The notes beneath the pieces are model-generated. The model was given only the letters and a program-made list of their open reading frames with translations. It was not told the origin of the DNA and ran no database searches. The translations under genes and the position numbers were made by a program. Source: Arcuatula senhousia (lineage: Eukaryota > Mollusca > Bivalvia > Mytilida > Mytilidae). From it: a stretch of 64,000 bases of DNA. Positions 10,995-21,833 of the stretch are shown here, one piece after another; within the stretch, counting starts at the first letter, position 1, and each line of letters opens with the position of its first letter. The stretch spans positions 53,418,686 to 53,482,685 of the forward strand of contig OZ020306.1 of assembly GCA_963971305.1 (NCBI GenBank), written 5' to 3'.

Positions 10995-11831
10995 AGAAAA
11001 TAAAGAGATGTGGAATAAGTGTACGCGACACAGCCCACAATTAAACGGCAATTTAGAAAAACCACAATGGACAACCGCCAGCAGCCTTCAACGAGGCCAT
11101 TTGGCACTGCTCGCGGTTATGCAATTGGCCCATGGTCTAAATAAGATGCATATAATTCAAATCCAGCCCTGAAATAGTCACAGATAGACCCCCTTCTAAA
11201 ACAAGGAACAGAAAACATCAAAAAGACAAGTACAAACGAAAGCTTTGTCAAGGATTCCTGGCTTAGGACAGGCACATGTAATATGTGGCGGGGTTAAACT
11301 AGTTTTTTGGGCCCAACCTTCCCCCTATCAATATTCCTAGACAAAGCACAAAAACTAAACACACAATAAAAATCAAATCGATCAAAGTCCAATTCTACTA
11401 GAGAGAACCTAAGACAAAAAACAAGAACAAACAAAAGGACGGTAAAGGAACTCTCTATAGAACACTCGCTGTTACTGACAGCTAGCTGAGAATCATCAAT
11501 CGACTGATGTAAAAAAATCAAACGTATCGATTTTAAATCCGACACAACACTTCAAGCAATAATGATTTAGTGAAGTGTCATCACACTAAACCGACACGCT
11601 TGATCGCTATAATGCTTAAAAATGACAATAGTAAAAACGTTTATGGAAGTTTTAAAGCGAGTATTAAGTTTTCAATATTTCTGCCAAAAAACACTAAATT
11701 CAAAGATTTAACCAAGATATTCATTTCATATCCTTTCCGTAATAAATTTTGAAGCCAATTTTTCATTTCTATTGGATTGCTTTTAAATTTGTGAGCTTTA
11801 TAAAAAACATTACCATAAAATACAGGATGTT
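10995..11831 (-). mobile_element. Copy-1-only segment with a dispersed bivalve-type repeat
   Basis: Copy 2 joins directly across this stretch near 54680, so it is an insertion here or a deletion there. On the minus strand the part near 11230-11330 contains 'TTTAACCCCGCCACAT' followed by 'TGCCTGTCCTAAGCCAGGA'. I recognise these words from memory as part of a very common mussel repeat. The ends are not clean, no target duplication was found, and no intact protein is visible. A minus-strand frame (11641-11901) is not assignable. Confidence 0.4.
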
Positions 11832-11977
11832 CCCTGAAGATATATTGCATATCTGTGTAACACAAATTTAGGTTAGTTTCACTTGCATAGGATCCTTTCA
11901 TGTGGCATTCAATCTAGTTACTTCCAATTATTATTTAACTACATCATCAATATGTCACTTGAGAGGTACAATAGAGA

Positions 11978-12424
11978 GTGAGTGAGTAAATTGGTGTTTT
12001 ACGCCCTTGACAGGCTATAGGTGATGAACATTAAAAGGATGATAAAATGAGCATGAAATAATGATGATAAATGAAATATAGGAGTTGGGTGGGAAATTAA
12101 GGAACAGTAAATTTTGAAGAACCACAGGAAAAGGGGAGAAGTGGGTAGGGGTGAAAAATTTAGCCTATGTGGTGCACTACTTGGCAGTCCACAAAGGGGT
12201 CTTTTATGTGCACAAAGCGTGGCACTCAGAGTTGGCCCACTATGGACAGGGGTCAGGGTTTCCGTATTATAGACCTGACAACCCCCAGGGACTAGGGCCA
12301 AACTATTCAGCCACCTAGGGTACACACTTGGTTGCTCCGTCAGAATCCCTGGTTGAAGACCCTTTGTCACGACAAGCTAGGCTCTGCTGGGGACTTTTTC
12401 GCCACCTTGGCACCGCACGGGACC
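11978..12424 (-). mobile_element. SINE-like retroposon with 13-bp target duplication
   Basis: Flanked by identical GGTACAATAGAGA (11965-11977 and 12425-12437). Read on the minus strand, the element starts near 12424 and ends in a short CACT/ACTC repeat that could be its 3' tail. Near the minus-strand start, TGGCGAAAAAG fits the pol III A-box pattern TRGYNNANNNG, and about 45 bp on there is a B-box-like CTTCAACC, so a tRNA-derived head is plausible but unproven. Also present at 54846-55292 with the same flanks. Confidence 0.6.
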
Positions 12425-12666
12425 GGTACAATAGAGATGTTTTGTTCATGTTCTGAATATAGTCTGAATGGAAAAACTGTGCTATCTGCAACTAAAATAA
12501 AAGAGTTGGTCAATATGAAAAGATTTGTCCATATTTTAAGTTCCTTTTCTAATTTATTTGTCCTCATAAAATGACATATTTGCTGCACATATATAACAGT
12601 TTAAATTATCCTGGTGACACAAGTAATATTACACAAATGTTATTTATGTTTGTTGTTTTTTTTTAG

Positions 12667-12722
12667 ATTGAATTAATTTGACATACATAACTTGGTGACT
12701 TAAAGAAAAGAAAAGGAAGTAA
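12667..12722 (+). promoter_or_regulatory. Probable 5' untranslated part of the exon, after a splice acceptor
   Basis: A T-run ending in AG at 12665-12666 looks like a 3' splice site. If used, the exon would run from 12667 and carry 56 bases of leader before the ATG at 12723. The same arrangement is at 55534-55589. An upstream non-coding first exon and promoter would then lie further left; none is identifiable by eye. Confidence 0.35.
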
Positions 12723-12897
12723 ATGACTATGAGTGGAAAAGAAATAACTATTATACATTTCAATGATGTGTACAACATTGAGCCCCAGAAAGATGAACCT
12801 AAAGGTGGAGCAGCTAGGATGGCAGCATACATCAATTCATGTAAAGATCAGCATCCCATTGTTCTGTTTAGTGGTGACATACTTAATCCATCTCTCA
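12723..12897 (+). CDS. N-terminal exon of a 5'-nucleotidase/UshA-family metallophosphatase (copy 1)
   Basis: The exon encodes 58 residues plus one base. Residues 8-21 (ITIIHFNDVYNIEP) match the first metal-binding block of the 5'-nucleotidase family. Residues 48-58 (LFSGDILNPSL) match the second block, with Asp52 as expected metal ligand. The family hydrolyses phosphomonoesters with two metal ions. HFNDVYNIE is the form I know from the animal proteins often labelled 'mannosylglucosyl-3-phosphoglycerate phosphatase-like'. Note Tyr17 where UshA/CD73 have His in the DxH motif. No signal peptide is apparent. The exon ends before GTAAGT (12898), phase 1. ATG at 12723 is chosen because an in-frame stop (taa) lies directly upstream; Met3 is an alternative. 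Later exons are not visible in the next 14 kb, so this copy is either the edge of an overlapping haplotype contig or an orphan exon. The coding sequence appears identical to 55590-55764. Confidence 0.8.
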
Positions 12898-12931
12898 GTA
12901 AGTGTATTAAAACATATAGTGAAATGTTCTT

Positions 12932-13581
12932 ATACCCCTGCTTGAAAGTGTGGGGGTGTATATGATGATAGGGGTTTGTGGACGATATCAATGGGCAATC
13001 AGGATACAGACTCAAACCCAGTTAACCATTTTACATTGTAATGTATTCTGAAAAAAAAACTACTTCAGCCACGGCGACGTCACCGACAATATCAACGTCG
13101 ACAATGGACTTTATAAAAGAAAGAAACGTTATTTCCCGTTTATACAATCTTAACAAACTCTGCCTAAACATGAAATACAGCAAGTTCCTGCGAAAAATTG
13201 CCTAATGCTGATATTGATTTTTTTGTCTGGATATGCTTCTGTAAAAAAACTGGCCCGCCATGAATAGTAATAATACCGCTTCTAAAAATATATTTGTGTT
13301 TCAAAACATGGAAGAAAGTTTGATAATTAAGTGGGGCAAATATTTACTAGCAATGTAATTTATTTACGCTTTTCATTAATTTTTGGACATTACATATCAA
13401 TGAAGTAAATATTGCCAACGTCATTATTCAAAATTTGGAGCGAAATGTCACAAGCTCATAGGCGCCTTTTCAAAATCAACCTTAAAATTCACAGCGTCGT
13501 TCGCTATTAGAAATTAAATTTGGGGTATTTGAAAGAAGTTTTTATGATTATCATGTTCAATAAACATTTTTTCCTCTTTTT
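12932..13581. other. Intron start with a family F-like 5' hairpin
   Basis: Just 35 bp after the splice donor is an ATACCCCTG word paired with GGGGGTGTAT, like the family F 5' hairpin, followed by 'GATGATAGGGG' as at 34060. No CCGT microsatellite or F array follows, so it is a 5' fragment. The rest, to 13581, is AT-rich intronic sequence with no recognised feature; copy 2 has the same. Confidence 0.45.
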
Positions 13582-14644
13582 AGCTCACCTGACCAAAGGC
13601 CATGTGAGCTTATGCCATCACTATGTGTCCATCATCTGTCATCCGTCGTCGTCTATCGTCCGTTAACAATTTCAAAATCTTCTTTTCTGAAACCACAGAA
13701 CCAATTTAACTGAAACTTTGCAGGAATGATATATGACATGTTGGCAACAAACGATCCTCATTTTTAAAAGATTTGATAAAAAACATGGCTGCTGTTACTA
13801 AAAATAGATCATAGGGTAAAATCACTTAAAATGGCTTATAACTCAGCAACCATAACAGATAGGAAAAATCCGAAGGATCCAAGGCTCTTCAAAATCAAAA
13901 GCTCTACAATAGTCTCCATTGGGTCGAAGTTGTCAGATGACCCTTGATAGGTGTTATGGCCCTTTTAAGGTAAAAATAACGTTTTTTCAAGTTTTTTGAC
14001 CTATAGAAAGAAAATTATTGCAGAAAGAGAAAAGCTGTTGCTGGCTTTAATGTTCAGCTCATTTAGCTCTACAAAAGTCTCCATAGGGTTGAAATTGTCA
14101 GATGACCCCTTATAGGGATTACAACCCCTTAAAGGCGAAAAATAGTGTTTTTGGCCTATAGAATAACAACCATTGCAGATAGAGAAAAGCTGTAGCTTTG
14201 CTTGAATGTTCAGCTCATTAAGCTCCACAAAAGTCTCTTTTGGGTCAAAGTTGTCAGATGACCCCTTATAGGTGTTATGGCCCTTTACAGGTGAAAAATA
14301 TTGTTTTTTCCCTATAGAATTAAAACTATTGCAGATAGAGAAAAGTTGTTGCTTGCTTAAATGTTCAGCTCATTTAGCTCTACAAAAGTCTCCATAGGTT
14401 CAAAGTTGTCAGATGACCCCTTGTAGGGGTAATGGCCCTTTACAGGAAAAAAAAAGTGTTTTTTCCTTAAAGAATAAAAATTATTGCAGATAGAGAAAAG
14501 CTGTTGCTTGCTTAAACATGCAGCTCTTTACAAAAGATTCACACCAGTCTGCATTGGGTCTCATTTGTCAGATGACCCTTTAAGAAAACACCCTTATGAC
14601 TAAAAGACCAGGTGAGTGATTCAGGCTCCTTGGAGCCTCTTGTT
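13582..14644 (+). mobile_element. Family A element, short-unit subtype
   Basis: 5' hairpin with outer stem AGCTCAC/GTGAGCT and a weaker inner stem (TGACC/GGCCA, one A-C mismatch). The body has about five units of roughly 150-160 bp with 'TTGTCAGATGACCCCTTATA'. The 3' end has CAGGTGAG and hairpin GGCTCCTTGGAGCC, then CTTGTT. Present at the same place in copy 2 (56450-57514). Confidence 0.8.
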
Positions 14645-14742
14645 CTTTTCTTTCAAATGAAGAAAGTTGAATAATTTTGCTGTGCTCGCAGCTAGGCAAT
14701 GCCTAAATCATATTAAAAATAGTTCATGATTTACTCTTTGTC

Positions 14743-14962
14743 TCATCTCTGGGATGCTGTACCTCCTTTGATCTTCAACCTTACTTCCTTGCTGGCTTTC
14801 CTCTTCGATTGTCTGATGGGTTGATCCTCATCTTTTTTGTGGCAAATTTCGAAAGGGTAAAGCTTTGCAATCAGACACGTCATTTCTCCGGTTTTCGTCT
14901 CGACCTTTTACGGCACGGACGAGTCTGTCGTTTCCTCGGAATAACTCTTTAATGATTGCAAG
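14743..14962 (-). pseudogene. BEL/Pao-type retrotransposon pol C-terminus relic
   Basis: Minus-strand translation gives LAIIKELFRGNDRLVRAV, then one extra base, then VETKTGEMTCLIAKLYPFE and a basic tail ending at a stop (14743-14745). The pattern 'V.E.F.G.D..VR.V.V.T..G.......KL.PLE' is the small domain (DUF5641 type) that follows integrase in BEL/Pao pol proteins. A frameshift in the A-run after RAVK breaks the frame, and nothing of integrase or reverse transcriptase remains upstream. Copy 2 carries the same relic and frameshift. A Gypsy-like origin is less likely. Confidence 0.55.
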
Positions 14963-15016
14963 TTTTTTCACCTGTTACGTAATAAGGGGCCGAAAGGGGC
15001 GGAAATCAAAACTTTT

Positions 15017-15410
15017 ATACGACCGCAAAATTTTGTGATCGTATAATGTTATGGCAATGTCGTCGTCGTCGTCTGGGAACATTTTGTTTCCGTGCGATAA
15101 CTTGAGTAAATGTTGACCATTTGCTATGAAATTTTGATATGATGTTTTTAACCACTAAAGGAAGGTTGGTATTGTATTTGGGGTTTGTGGCCCCTACCGT
15201 TTTAGAAAAAAGGGCCAAAAAGGGCTAAAACGGGTGTATTGACAAAACTGTTGTAGAATGTTTGTTATTCATTCGATTTTGAATTTTTTTTTTTATTGAA
15301 TTCCTCATTAAATTCTGTCAACTAAATGTGGCAATGATTTTGATATTTATTGCACTGTTACATTGCTACAAGAGGTCAAAAAGGTGCCACACCCCAAAAA
15401 TCGACTTTTT
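15017..15410 (+). mobile_element. Family C element, 5' part
   Basis: 5' hairpin with stem ATACGA/TCGTAT and a near-palindromic CGCAAAATTTTGTG centre, followed by GTCGTC units. The body units of about 150 bp contain 'CCAAATGCTATGAAACTTT'-type words and 'TTAGGGGCCAAAAGGGGCC'. Interrupted at 15411 by a family A element, then continues at 16759. Confidence 0.65.
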
Positions 15411-16758
15411 AGCTCACCTGGACCGAAGGTCCATGTGAGCTATTGCCATCACTTGGCGTCCGTCGTCGTCCGTCGTCGTCCGTCGTCCGTCGTCGTCCGT
15501 CGTCGTTAACTTTTCTTTGAAAATCTTCTCCTCCGAAACCACTGAAGGGATTGCTTTGAAACTTTGCACACTTCATCTATGGGATGTCCTCTACCAAGAT
15601 TGCACAAATGGTGACCGCTGTCTAAACAACATGGCCGCCGTTACTAAAAATAGACCAGGGGGGTCAGACTACTGTTTTTGGCTTGTAAATCAAAAAGTAT
15701 AAGAGATAGATGAAATCTGATGCCACGCTACTGCTTCAGCATCAAAAGCTCTACAAAAGTCCTCATAGAGTTGAAGTTGTCAGATGACCCCTTATAGGAG
15801 TTACGGCCCCTTAAAGGTGAAAAATAGCATTTTTTCATGTTTTTGGCTTATAGAATGAAAACTATGACAGATAGAGAAAAGCTGTTGCTTGCTTAAATGT
15901 TCAGCTCATTTAGCCCTACAAAATTCTGCATAGGGTCAAAGTTGTCAGATGACCCCTTATAGGGGTTTCAGCCCCTTAAAGGCGAAAAATAGTGTTTTTG
16001 GCCTATAGAATGAAATCTATTGCAGATAGAGGAAAGCTGTTGCTTGCTTAAATGTTCAGCTTATATAGCTCTACAAAAGTCTCCATAGGATTGAAGTTGT
16101 CAGATGACTCCTTATAGGGGTTACAGCCCTTTAAAGGCGAAAAATAGTGTTTTTGGCCTATAGAATGAAAACTATTGCAGATAGAGAAAAGCTGTTGCTT
16201 GCTTAAATGTTTAGCTCATTTAGCCCTACAAAAGTCTCCATAGGGTCGAAGATGTCAGATGACCCCTTTTAGGGTTACAGCCCCTTAATGCCAAAAAAAT
16301 AACATTTTTGGCCTATAGAATGAAAACTATTGCAGATAGAGAAAAGCTGTTGCTTTATTAAATGTTCAGTTCATTTAGCTCTACAAAAGTCTCCATAGGG
16401 TCGAAGTTGTCAGATGACCCCTTATAGGGGTTTCAGCCCCTTAAAGGCGAAAAATAGTGTTTTTGGCCTATAGAATGAGAACTATTGCAGATAGAGGAAA
16501 GCTGTTGCTTGCTTAAATGTTCAGCTCATTTAGCTCTACAAAAGTCTCCATAGGGTCGAAGTTGTCAGATGACCCCTTGTAGGGATTACAGCCCCTTAAA
16601 GGCGAAAAATAATGTTTTTGGCCTATAGAATGAAAACTATTGCAGATAGAGAAAAGCTGTTGCTTGCTTAAATGTTCAGCTCATTTAGCTCTACAAAAGT
16701 ATTCATAGGGTTGACATCGAGACCAGGTGAGCGATTCAGGCTCCTGGGAGCCTCTTGT
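15411..16758 (+). mobile_element. Family A element present only in copy 1
   Basis: The 5' hairpin has inner stem TGGACC/GGTCCA. GTC-rich tract follows, then a head unit with 'AACATGGCCGCCGTTACT' and about six short units. The 3' hairpin is GGCTCCTGGGAGCC. The empty site in copy 2 reads ATCGACTTTTTTATTTGTGG (six T). Here five T precede AGCTC and one T follows CTTGTT, so the site is conserved without target duplication. Confidence 0.85.
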
Positions 16759-17113
16759 TTATTTGTGGTTCGATTTTCAAAATCTTTTTACCTCCGTCGC
16801 CGAAGGCGAAAGCAGGTCTAGTAGTCGGGTCACTCCGTCCGTCCGTCCATCTGTCCGCCTGTCCCGCTATGGGGTGTCTGTCTTGTGTAATCTGAATCTC
16901 AAAAACCAAATGCTGGATAATTCTGAAATTTAAGACAGTGATTACAGATATATTGAAGATGTGCACCTCCCCTTTTGCGGTCATTTAATAATTTCGTTTA
17001 GAAATTAGGGGCCCAAAATGGGCCAAAAAAGCGACTTTTTTATTTGTTTCCACAATAACTTTTGTTCTGGTTGGCCAAATGCTATGAAACTTTACAGTGA
17101 TGTTACTTACTAT
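16759..17113 (+). mobile_element. Family C body with inserted family H 5' end
   Basis: Family C sequence resumes after the family A insert. At about 16793 a hairpin-like word (CGCC-GAA-GGCG) is followed by 'AGCAGGTCTAGTAGTCGGG' and a CCGT/GTCC tract, the head layout of the other families; I call it H. No 3' end of H was found. From 16975 the family C words resume. Copy 2 has the same at 58287-58587. Confidence 0.45.
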
Positions 17114-19015
17114 ACAAGAGGCTCCCAGGAGCCTAAATCGCTCACCTGGTCTTGATGTCAACCCTATATTTTGTAGAGCTAAATGAGCTGAACATTTAAG
17201 CAAGCAACAGTTTTTTTAGCTCACCTGAGCCGAAGGTCCATGTGAGCTATTGCCATCACTTGGCGTCCGTCGTCGTCGTCCGTCGTCGTCTGTCGTCGTC
17301 CGTCGTCGTTAACTTTTCTTTGAAAATCTTCTCCTCTGAAACTACTGAAGGGATTGCTTTGAAACTTTGCACACTTCATCTATGGGATGTCCTCTACCAA
17401 GATTGCACAAATGGTGACCGCCGTCCAAACAACATGGCCGCCGTTACTAAAAATAGACTAGGGGGGTCAGACTTCTGTTTTTGGCTTGTAAATCAAAAAA
17501 TATAAGAGATAGATGAAATCTGATGCATGGTACTGCTTCAGCATCAAAAGCTCTACAAAAGTCTTCATTGAGTCGAAGTTGTCAGATGACCCCTTGTAGG
17601 AGTTACGGCCCCTTAAAGGTGAAAAATAGCATTTTTTCATGTTTTTGGCCTATAGAATGAAAACTATTACAGATAGAGAAAAGCTGTTGCTTGCTTAAAT
17701 GTTCAGCTCATTTAGCTCTACAAAAGTCTTCATAGGGTCGAAGTTGTCAGATGAACCCTTATAGGGGTTTCGGCCCCTAAAATAACGTTTTTTCATATTT
17801 TTTGCCTATGGAATGAAAACTATAGCAGATAGAGAGAAGCTGTTGCTTGCTTAAATGTTCAGCTCATCAAGCTCTACAAAAGTCTCCATAGGATCGAAGT
17901 TGTCAGATGACCCCTAATAGGGGTTACGCCCTGTTAAATGACGTTTTTCCATGTTTTTGGTCTTTTGAATGAAAACTATAGCAGATAGAGAAAAGCTGTT
18001 GCTTGCTTAAATGTTTAGTTCATTTGGCTATACAAAAGTCTCCATAGGGTCAAAGTTGTCAGATGACCCCTTATAGGGGTTATGGCCCCTAAAATAATGT
18101 TTTTCCTTTTTTTTTTGGCTTAGTGAATGAAAACTATAGCAGATAGAGAGAAGCTGTTGCTTGCTTAAATGTTCAGCTCATAAAGCTCTACAAAAGTCTC
18201 CATAGGATCAAAGTTGTCATATGACCCCTTATAGGTGTTACGTCCCCTAAAATAATGTTTTTTCATGTTTTTGGCTTAGTGAATGAAAACTATAGCAGAT
18301 AGAGAAAAGCGATTGCTTGCTTAAGTGTTCAGCTCATTTAGCTCTACAAAAGCTTTCATTGGATCAAAGTTGTCAGATGACCCTGTATAGGGGATATGGC
18401 CCCTAAAATAACGTTTTTTTATGTATTTGGCTTAGTGAATGAAAACTATAGCAGACAGAGAAAAGCCGTTACCCCTATAAGGGCTCATCTGACAACTTCG
18501 ACCCTATGGAGACTTTTGTACAGCTAAATTAGCTGAACATTTAAGCAAGCAACAGCTTTTCTCTATCTGCAATAGTTTTCATACTATAGGGCAAAAACAT
18601 GAAAAAACGCTATTTTTCACCTTTAAGGGGCTGTAACCCCTATAAGGGGTCATCTGACAACTTGGACCAAATGGAGACTTTTGTAGAGCTTTTAATGCTG
18701 AAGCAGTTGGGTGGCATCAGATTTCATCTATCTCTTATACTTTTTGATTTACAAGCCAAAAACAGTAGTCTGACCCCCCTGGTCTATTTTTAGCAACGGC
18801 GGCCATGTTTTTCAACTAATCAAAAATCCCCACATCAGTTCTGTGGGGGATACCCTAAGGTACCATCAGACCAAATTTGGTTCGAATCTGTTCAGTCATT
18901 TAAGAGGAGAAGAAGTTTGAATAAAAGTTAACGACGAAGGACGACGACGACGGACGACGACGACGGACGCCAAGTGATGGCAATAGCTCACATGGACCTT
19001 CGGTCCAGGTGAGCT
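17114..19015 (-). mobile_element. Reverse family A element interrupted by a forward family A element
   Basis: The reverse 3' end (hairpin GGCTCCCAGGAGCC, then GCTCACCTG) is at 17114-17152 and the reverse 5' hairpin ends at 19015. At 17218 a forward family A element starts inside a T-run of the reverse unit (5' hairpin, GTC tract, head unit, then short units to about 18470). It has no 3' end: the sequence flips back to reverse units at about 18475. A deletion has therefore joined the two arrays. The copy 2 counterpart (58588-59798) has no forward insert. Confidence 0.65.
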
Positions 19016-19104
19016 AAAAAGGAAGAGTGGGGCTGATTTTGGGTGTCTCCACTTTTTTCGTTTAGAAATTAGGGGCCCTAAAGGGACTAAAAAAGCGACT
19101 TTTT

Positions 19105-20312
19105 AGCTCACCTGGACCGAAGGTCCATGTGAGCTATTACCATCACTTGGCGTCCGTCGTCGTCGTCGTCGTCTGTCGTCGTCTGTCGTCGTCGTCGTCG
19201 TCTGTTAACAATTTTTCAAAAATCTTCTCCTCTGAAACTACCAAACAGAATTTAATGAAACTTAGTATGAATGATCCTTAGGGTGTCCTGCACCAAACTT
19301 GTGTTTTGATTTTTGATCCGTTAAAAAATATGGCCGCCGTTACTAAAAATAGACTAGGGGGGTCAGACTACTGTTTTTGGCTTATAAATCAAAAAGTATA
19401 AGAGATAGAGGAAATCTGAGGCCATGCTACTGATTCAGCATCAAAAGCTCTACAAAAGTCTCCATTTGGTCAAAGTTGTCAGATGACCCCTTATAGGGGT
19501 TACGGCCCCTTGAAGGTGAAAAATAGCATTTTTTCATGTTTTTGGCCTACAGAATGAAAACTATTGCAGATAGAGATTAGCTGTTGCTTGCTTAAATGTT
19601 CAGCTCATTTAACTCTACAAAATTCTCCATAGGGTTGAAGTTGTCAGATGACCCCTTATAGGGGTTACGGCCCCTTAAAGGTGAAAAATAGCCATTTTTC
19701 ATGTTTTTGGCCTACAGAATGAAAACTATTGCAGATAGAGATTAGCTGTTGCTTGCTTAAATGTTTAGCTCATTTAGCTCTACAAAAGTCTCCATAGGGT
19801 CGAAGTTGTCAGATAACCCCTTATAGGGGTTACGGCCCCTGAAAAATAGCGATTTCTCATGTTTTTAGCCTACAGAATGAAAACTATTGCAGATAGAGAT
19901 TAGCTGTTGCTTGCTTAAATGTTCAGCTCATTTAGCTCTACAAAATTCTCCATAGGGTAGAAGTTGTCAGGTGACCCCTTACAGGGGTTACAGCCTTTGA
20001 AAAAAGCGATTTTTCATGTTTTTGGCCTACAGAATGAAAACTATTGCAGATAGAGATTAGCTGTTGCTTGCTTAAATGTTCAGCTCATTTAACTCTACAA
20101 AAGTCTCCATAGGGTCGAAGTTGTCAGTAACTCCTTATAGGGGTTATGGCCCCTTATAGGTGAAAAATGGTGTTTTTGGCCTATAGAATGAAAACGATTG
20201 CAGGTAGAGAAAAGCTGTTGCTTGCTTAAATGTTCAGCTCATTTAGCTCTACAAAAGTATAGGGTCAACATCAAGACCAGGTGAGCGATTCAGGCTCCTG
20301 GGAGCCTCTTGT
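19105..20312 (+). mobile_element. Family A element, five-unit array (copy 1)
   Basis: 5' hairpin inner stem TGGACC/GGTCCA, long GTC tract, one head unit and five short units (counted by 'GAATGAAAACTATTGCA'-like words), then CAGGTGAGC, GGCTCCTGGGAGCC and CTTGTT. At the same insertion site copy 2 has an element with a different head and about 16 units (59888-62840). Confidence 0.8.
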
Positions 20313-20798
20313 TTTATTTGTTTCCACAATAACTTTTGTTTTGGTTGACCAAATGCTATGAAACTTTACAGTAATGTTACTTACCAGAAAAGAAAGGGCA
20401 TGGCTGATTTTGGGTGTCACCGCTTTTTTTGTTTAGAAATTAGGGGGCCAAAAGGGGCCAAAAAGCGACTTTGTTATTTGTTTCCTCAATAACTTTTGTT
20501 CTGGTTTACCAAATGCTATGAAACTTTACAGTAATGTTACTTACCATAAAAGGAGGGTGGGGCTGATTTTTGGTGTCACCTATTTTTTTTGGTTTAGAAA
20601 TAAAGGGCCCTAAAGGGGCCAAAAAATCGACTTTTAAATTTTTTTAGACAATAACTTTTGTTTTGGTTGATCAAATGCTATGAAACCCTACAGTAATGTT
20701 ATTTACGATAAAAGCAAGGGTGGGCCTGATTTTGGGTGTCCATTCTTTTTTGGTTTAGGAATGAGGGGCTCAAAAGGGGCAAAAATGTGTATTTTTTT
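20313..20798 (+). mobile_element. Family C body units
   Basis: About three units of roughly 155 bp with 'CAATAACTTTTGTT', 'CAAATGCTATGAAACTTTAC' and 'TTACTTACCA'. No ends seen. Interrupted by a degenerate family A head at 20799. Matches 62841-63165 in copy 2. Confidence 0.65.
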
Positions 20799-21833
20799 AG
20801 CTCAAAGGGTCAGGTGAGCTATTGTCATCGTTAAGCGTCCGTCGTCCGTCCGTCCTTCTGTCCGTCCGTCCGTTAACTTTTCTTCAAAGATCTTCTTCTC
20901 TGAAACCACTGAAGGGATTGCATTGATACTTGGTATACTTGATCTTTAAGATGTCCTCTACCAAGTTTGTGAATTATATACATGTCGACCAACCAACATG
21001 GCCGCCATTGCTAAAAATAGAACAGGGGGGTCAGACCATTGTTTTTGGCTTATAACTCAAAAAGTATAAGAGATAGAGAAAATCCGAAGCAAACATCCTT
21101 GTTCAGCATCAAAAGCTCTACCAATCTCTCCATTGTGTCGAAGTTGTGAAACGACTCCTTATAGGAGTTATTGCCCTTTAATCATCAAAATTGACCATTT
21201 TTGCAGTTTTTGGACGATATCTTGAAAACCATTAGTGCTAGAGGAAAAGTTAGCATTGCAGAATTGTTTAGCTCATTGAGATCTACAAAAATGATTTCAG
21301 GGTCAAAATTGTCAGATCAGCCATTTAAGAGTTATTCCCCTTAAACTGTTTTTTCCATTTATTTAAACTGATTTTTCAAAAATCTTCTTCTCTGAAACCA
21401 CTAAAGGGATTGCATTGATACTTGGTATACTTGATCTTTAGGATGTCCTCTACTGAGTTTATGAATTATATACACATCACCGACCAACATGGCCGCCTTT
21501 ACTAAAAATAGAACTGGGGGGGGGGGGAGGGCAGACCATAGTTTTTGGCTTATAACTCAAAAAGTATAAGAGATAGAGAAAATCCAAAGCAACCTTCCAT
21601 GTTAAGCATCAAAAGCTCTACAAATCTCTCCATTGAGTTGAAGTTGTGAAATGATGCATTATAGGAGTTATTGCCCTTTAATTGTCAAAATTGACCATTT
21701 TTGCAGTTTTTGGACAATATCTTGAAAACCGTTAGAGCTAGAGGAAAAGTTAGCATTGCAGAATTGTTAAGCTCATTGAAATCTTCAAAAATGATTTAAG
21801 CCATTTAAGAGTTATTCCCCTTTAACTGTTTTT

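Noticed and set aside
11641..11901. Minus-strand 86-codon frame with a faint reverse-transcriptase-like look (NWLQNLLRKGYEMN)
   Set aside because: No catalytic motif, no continuation, and half of it is absent from copy 2; too weak to call.
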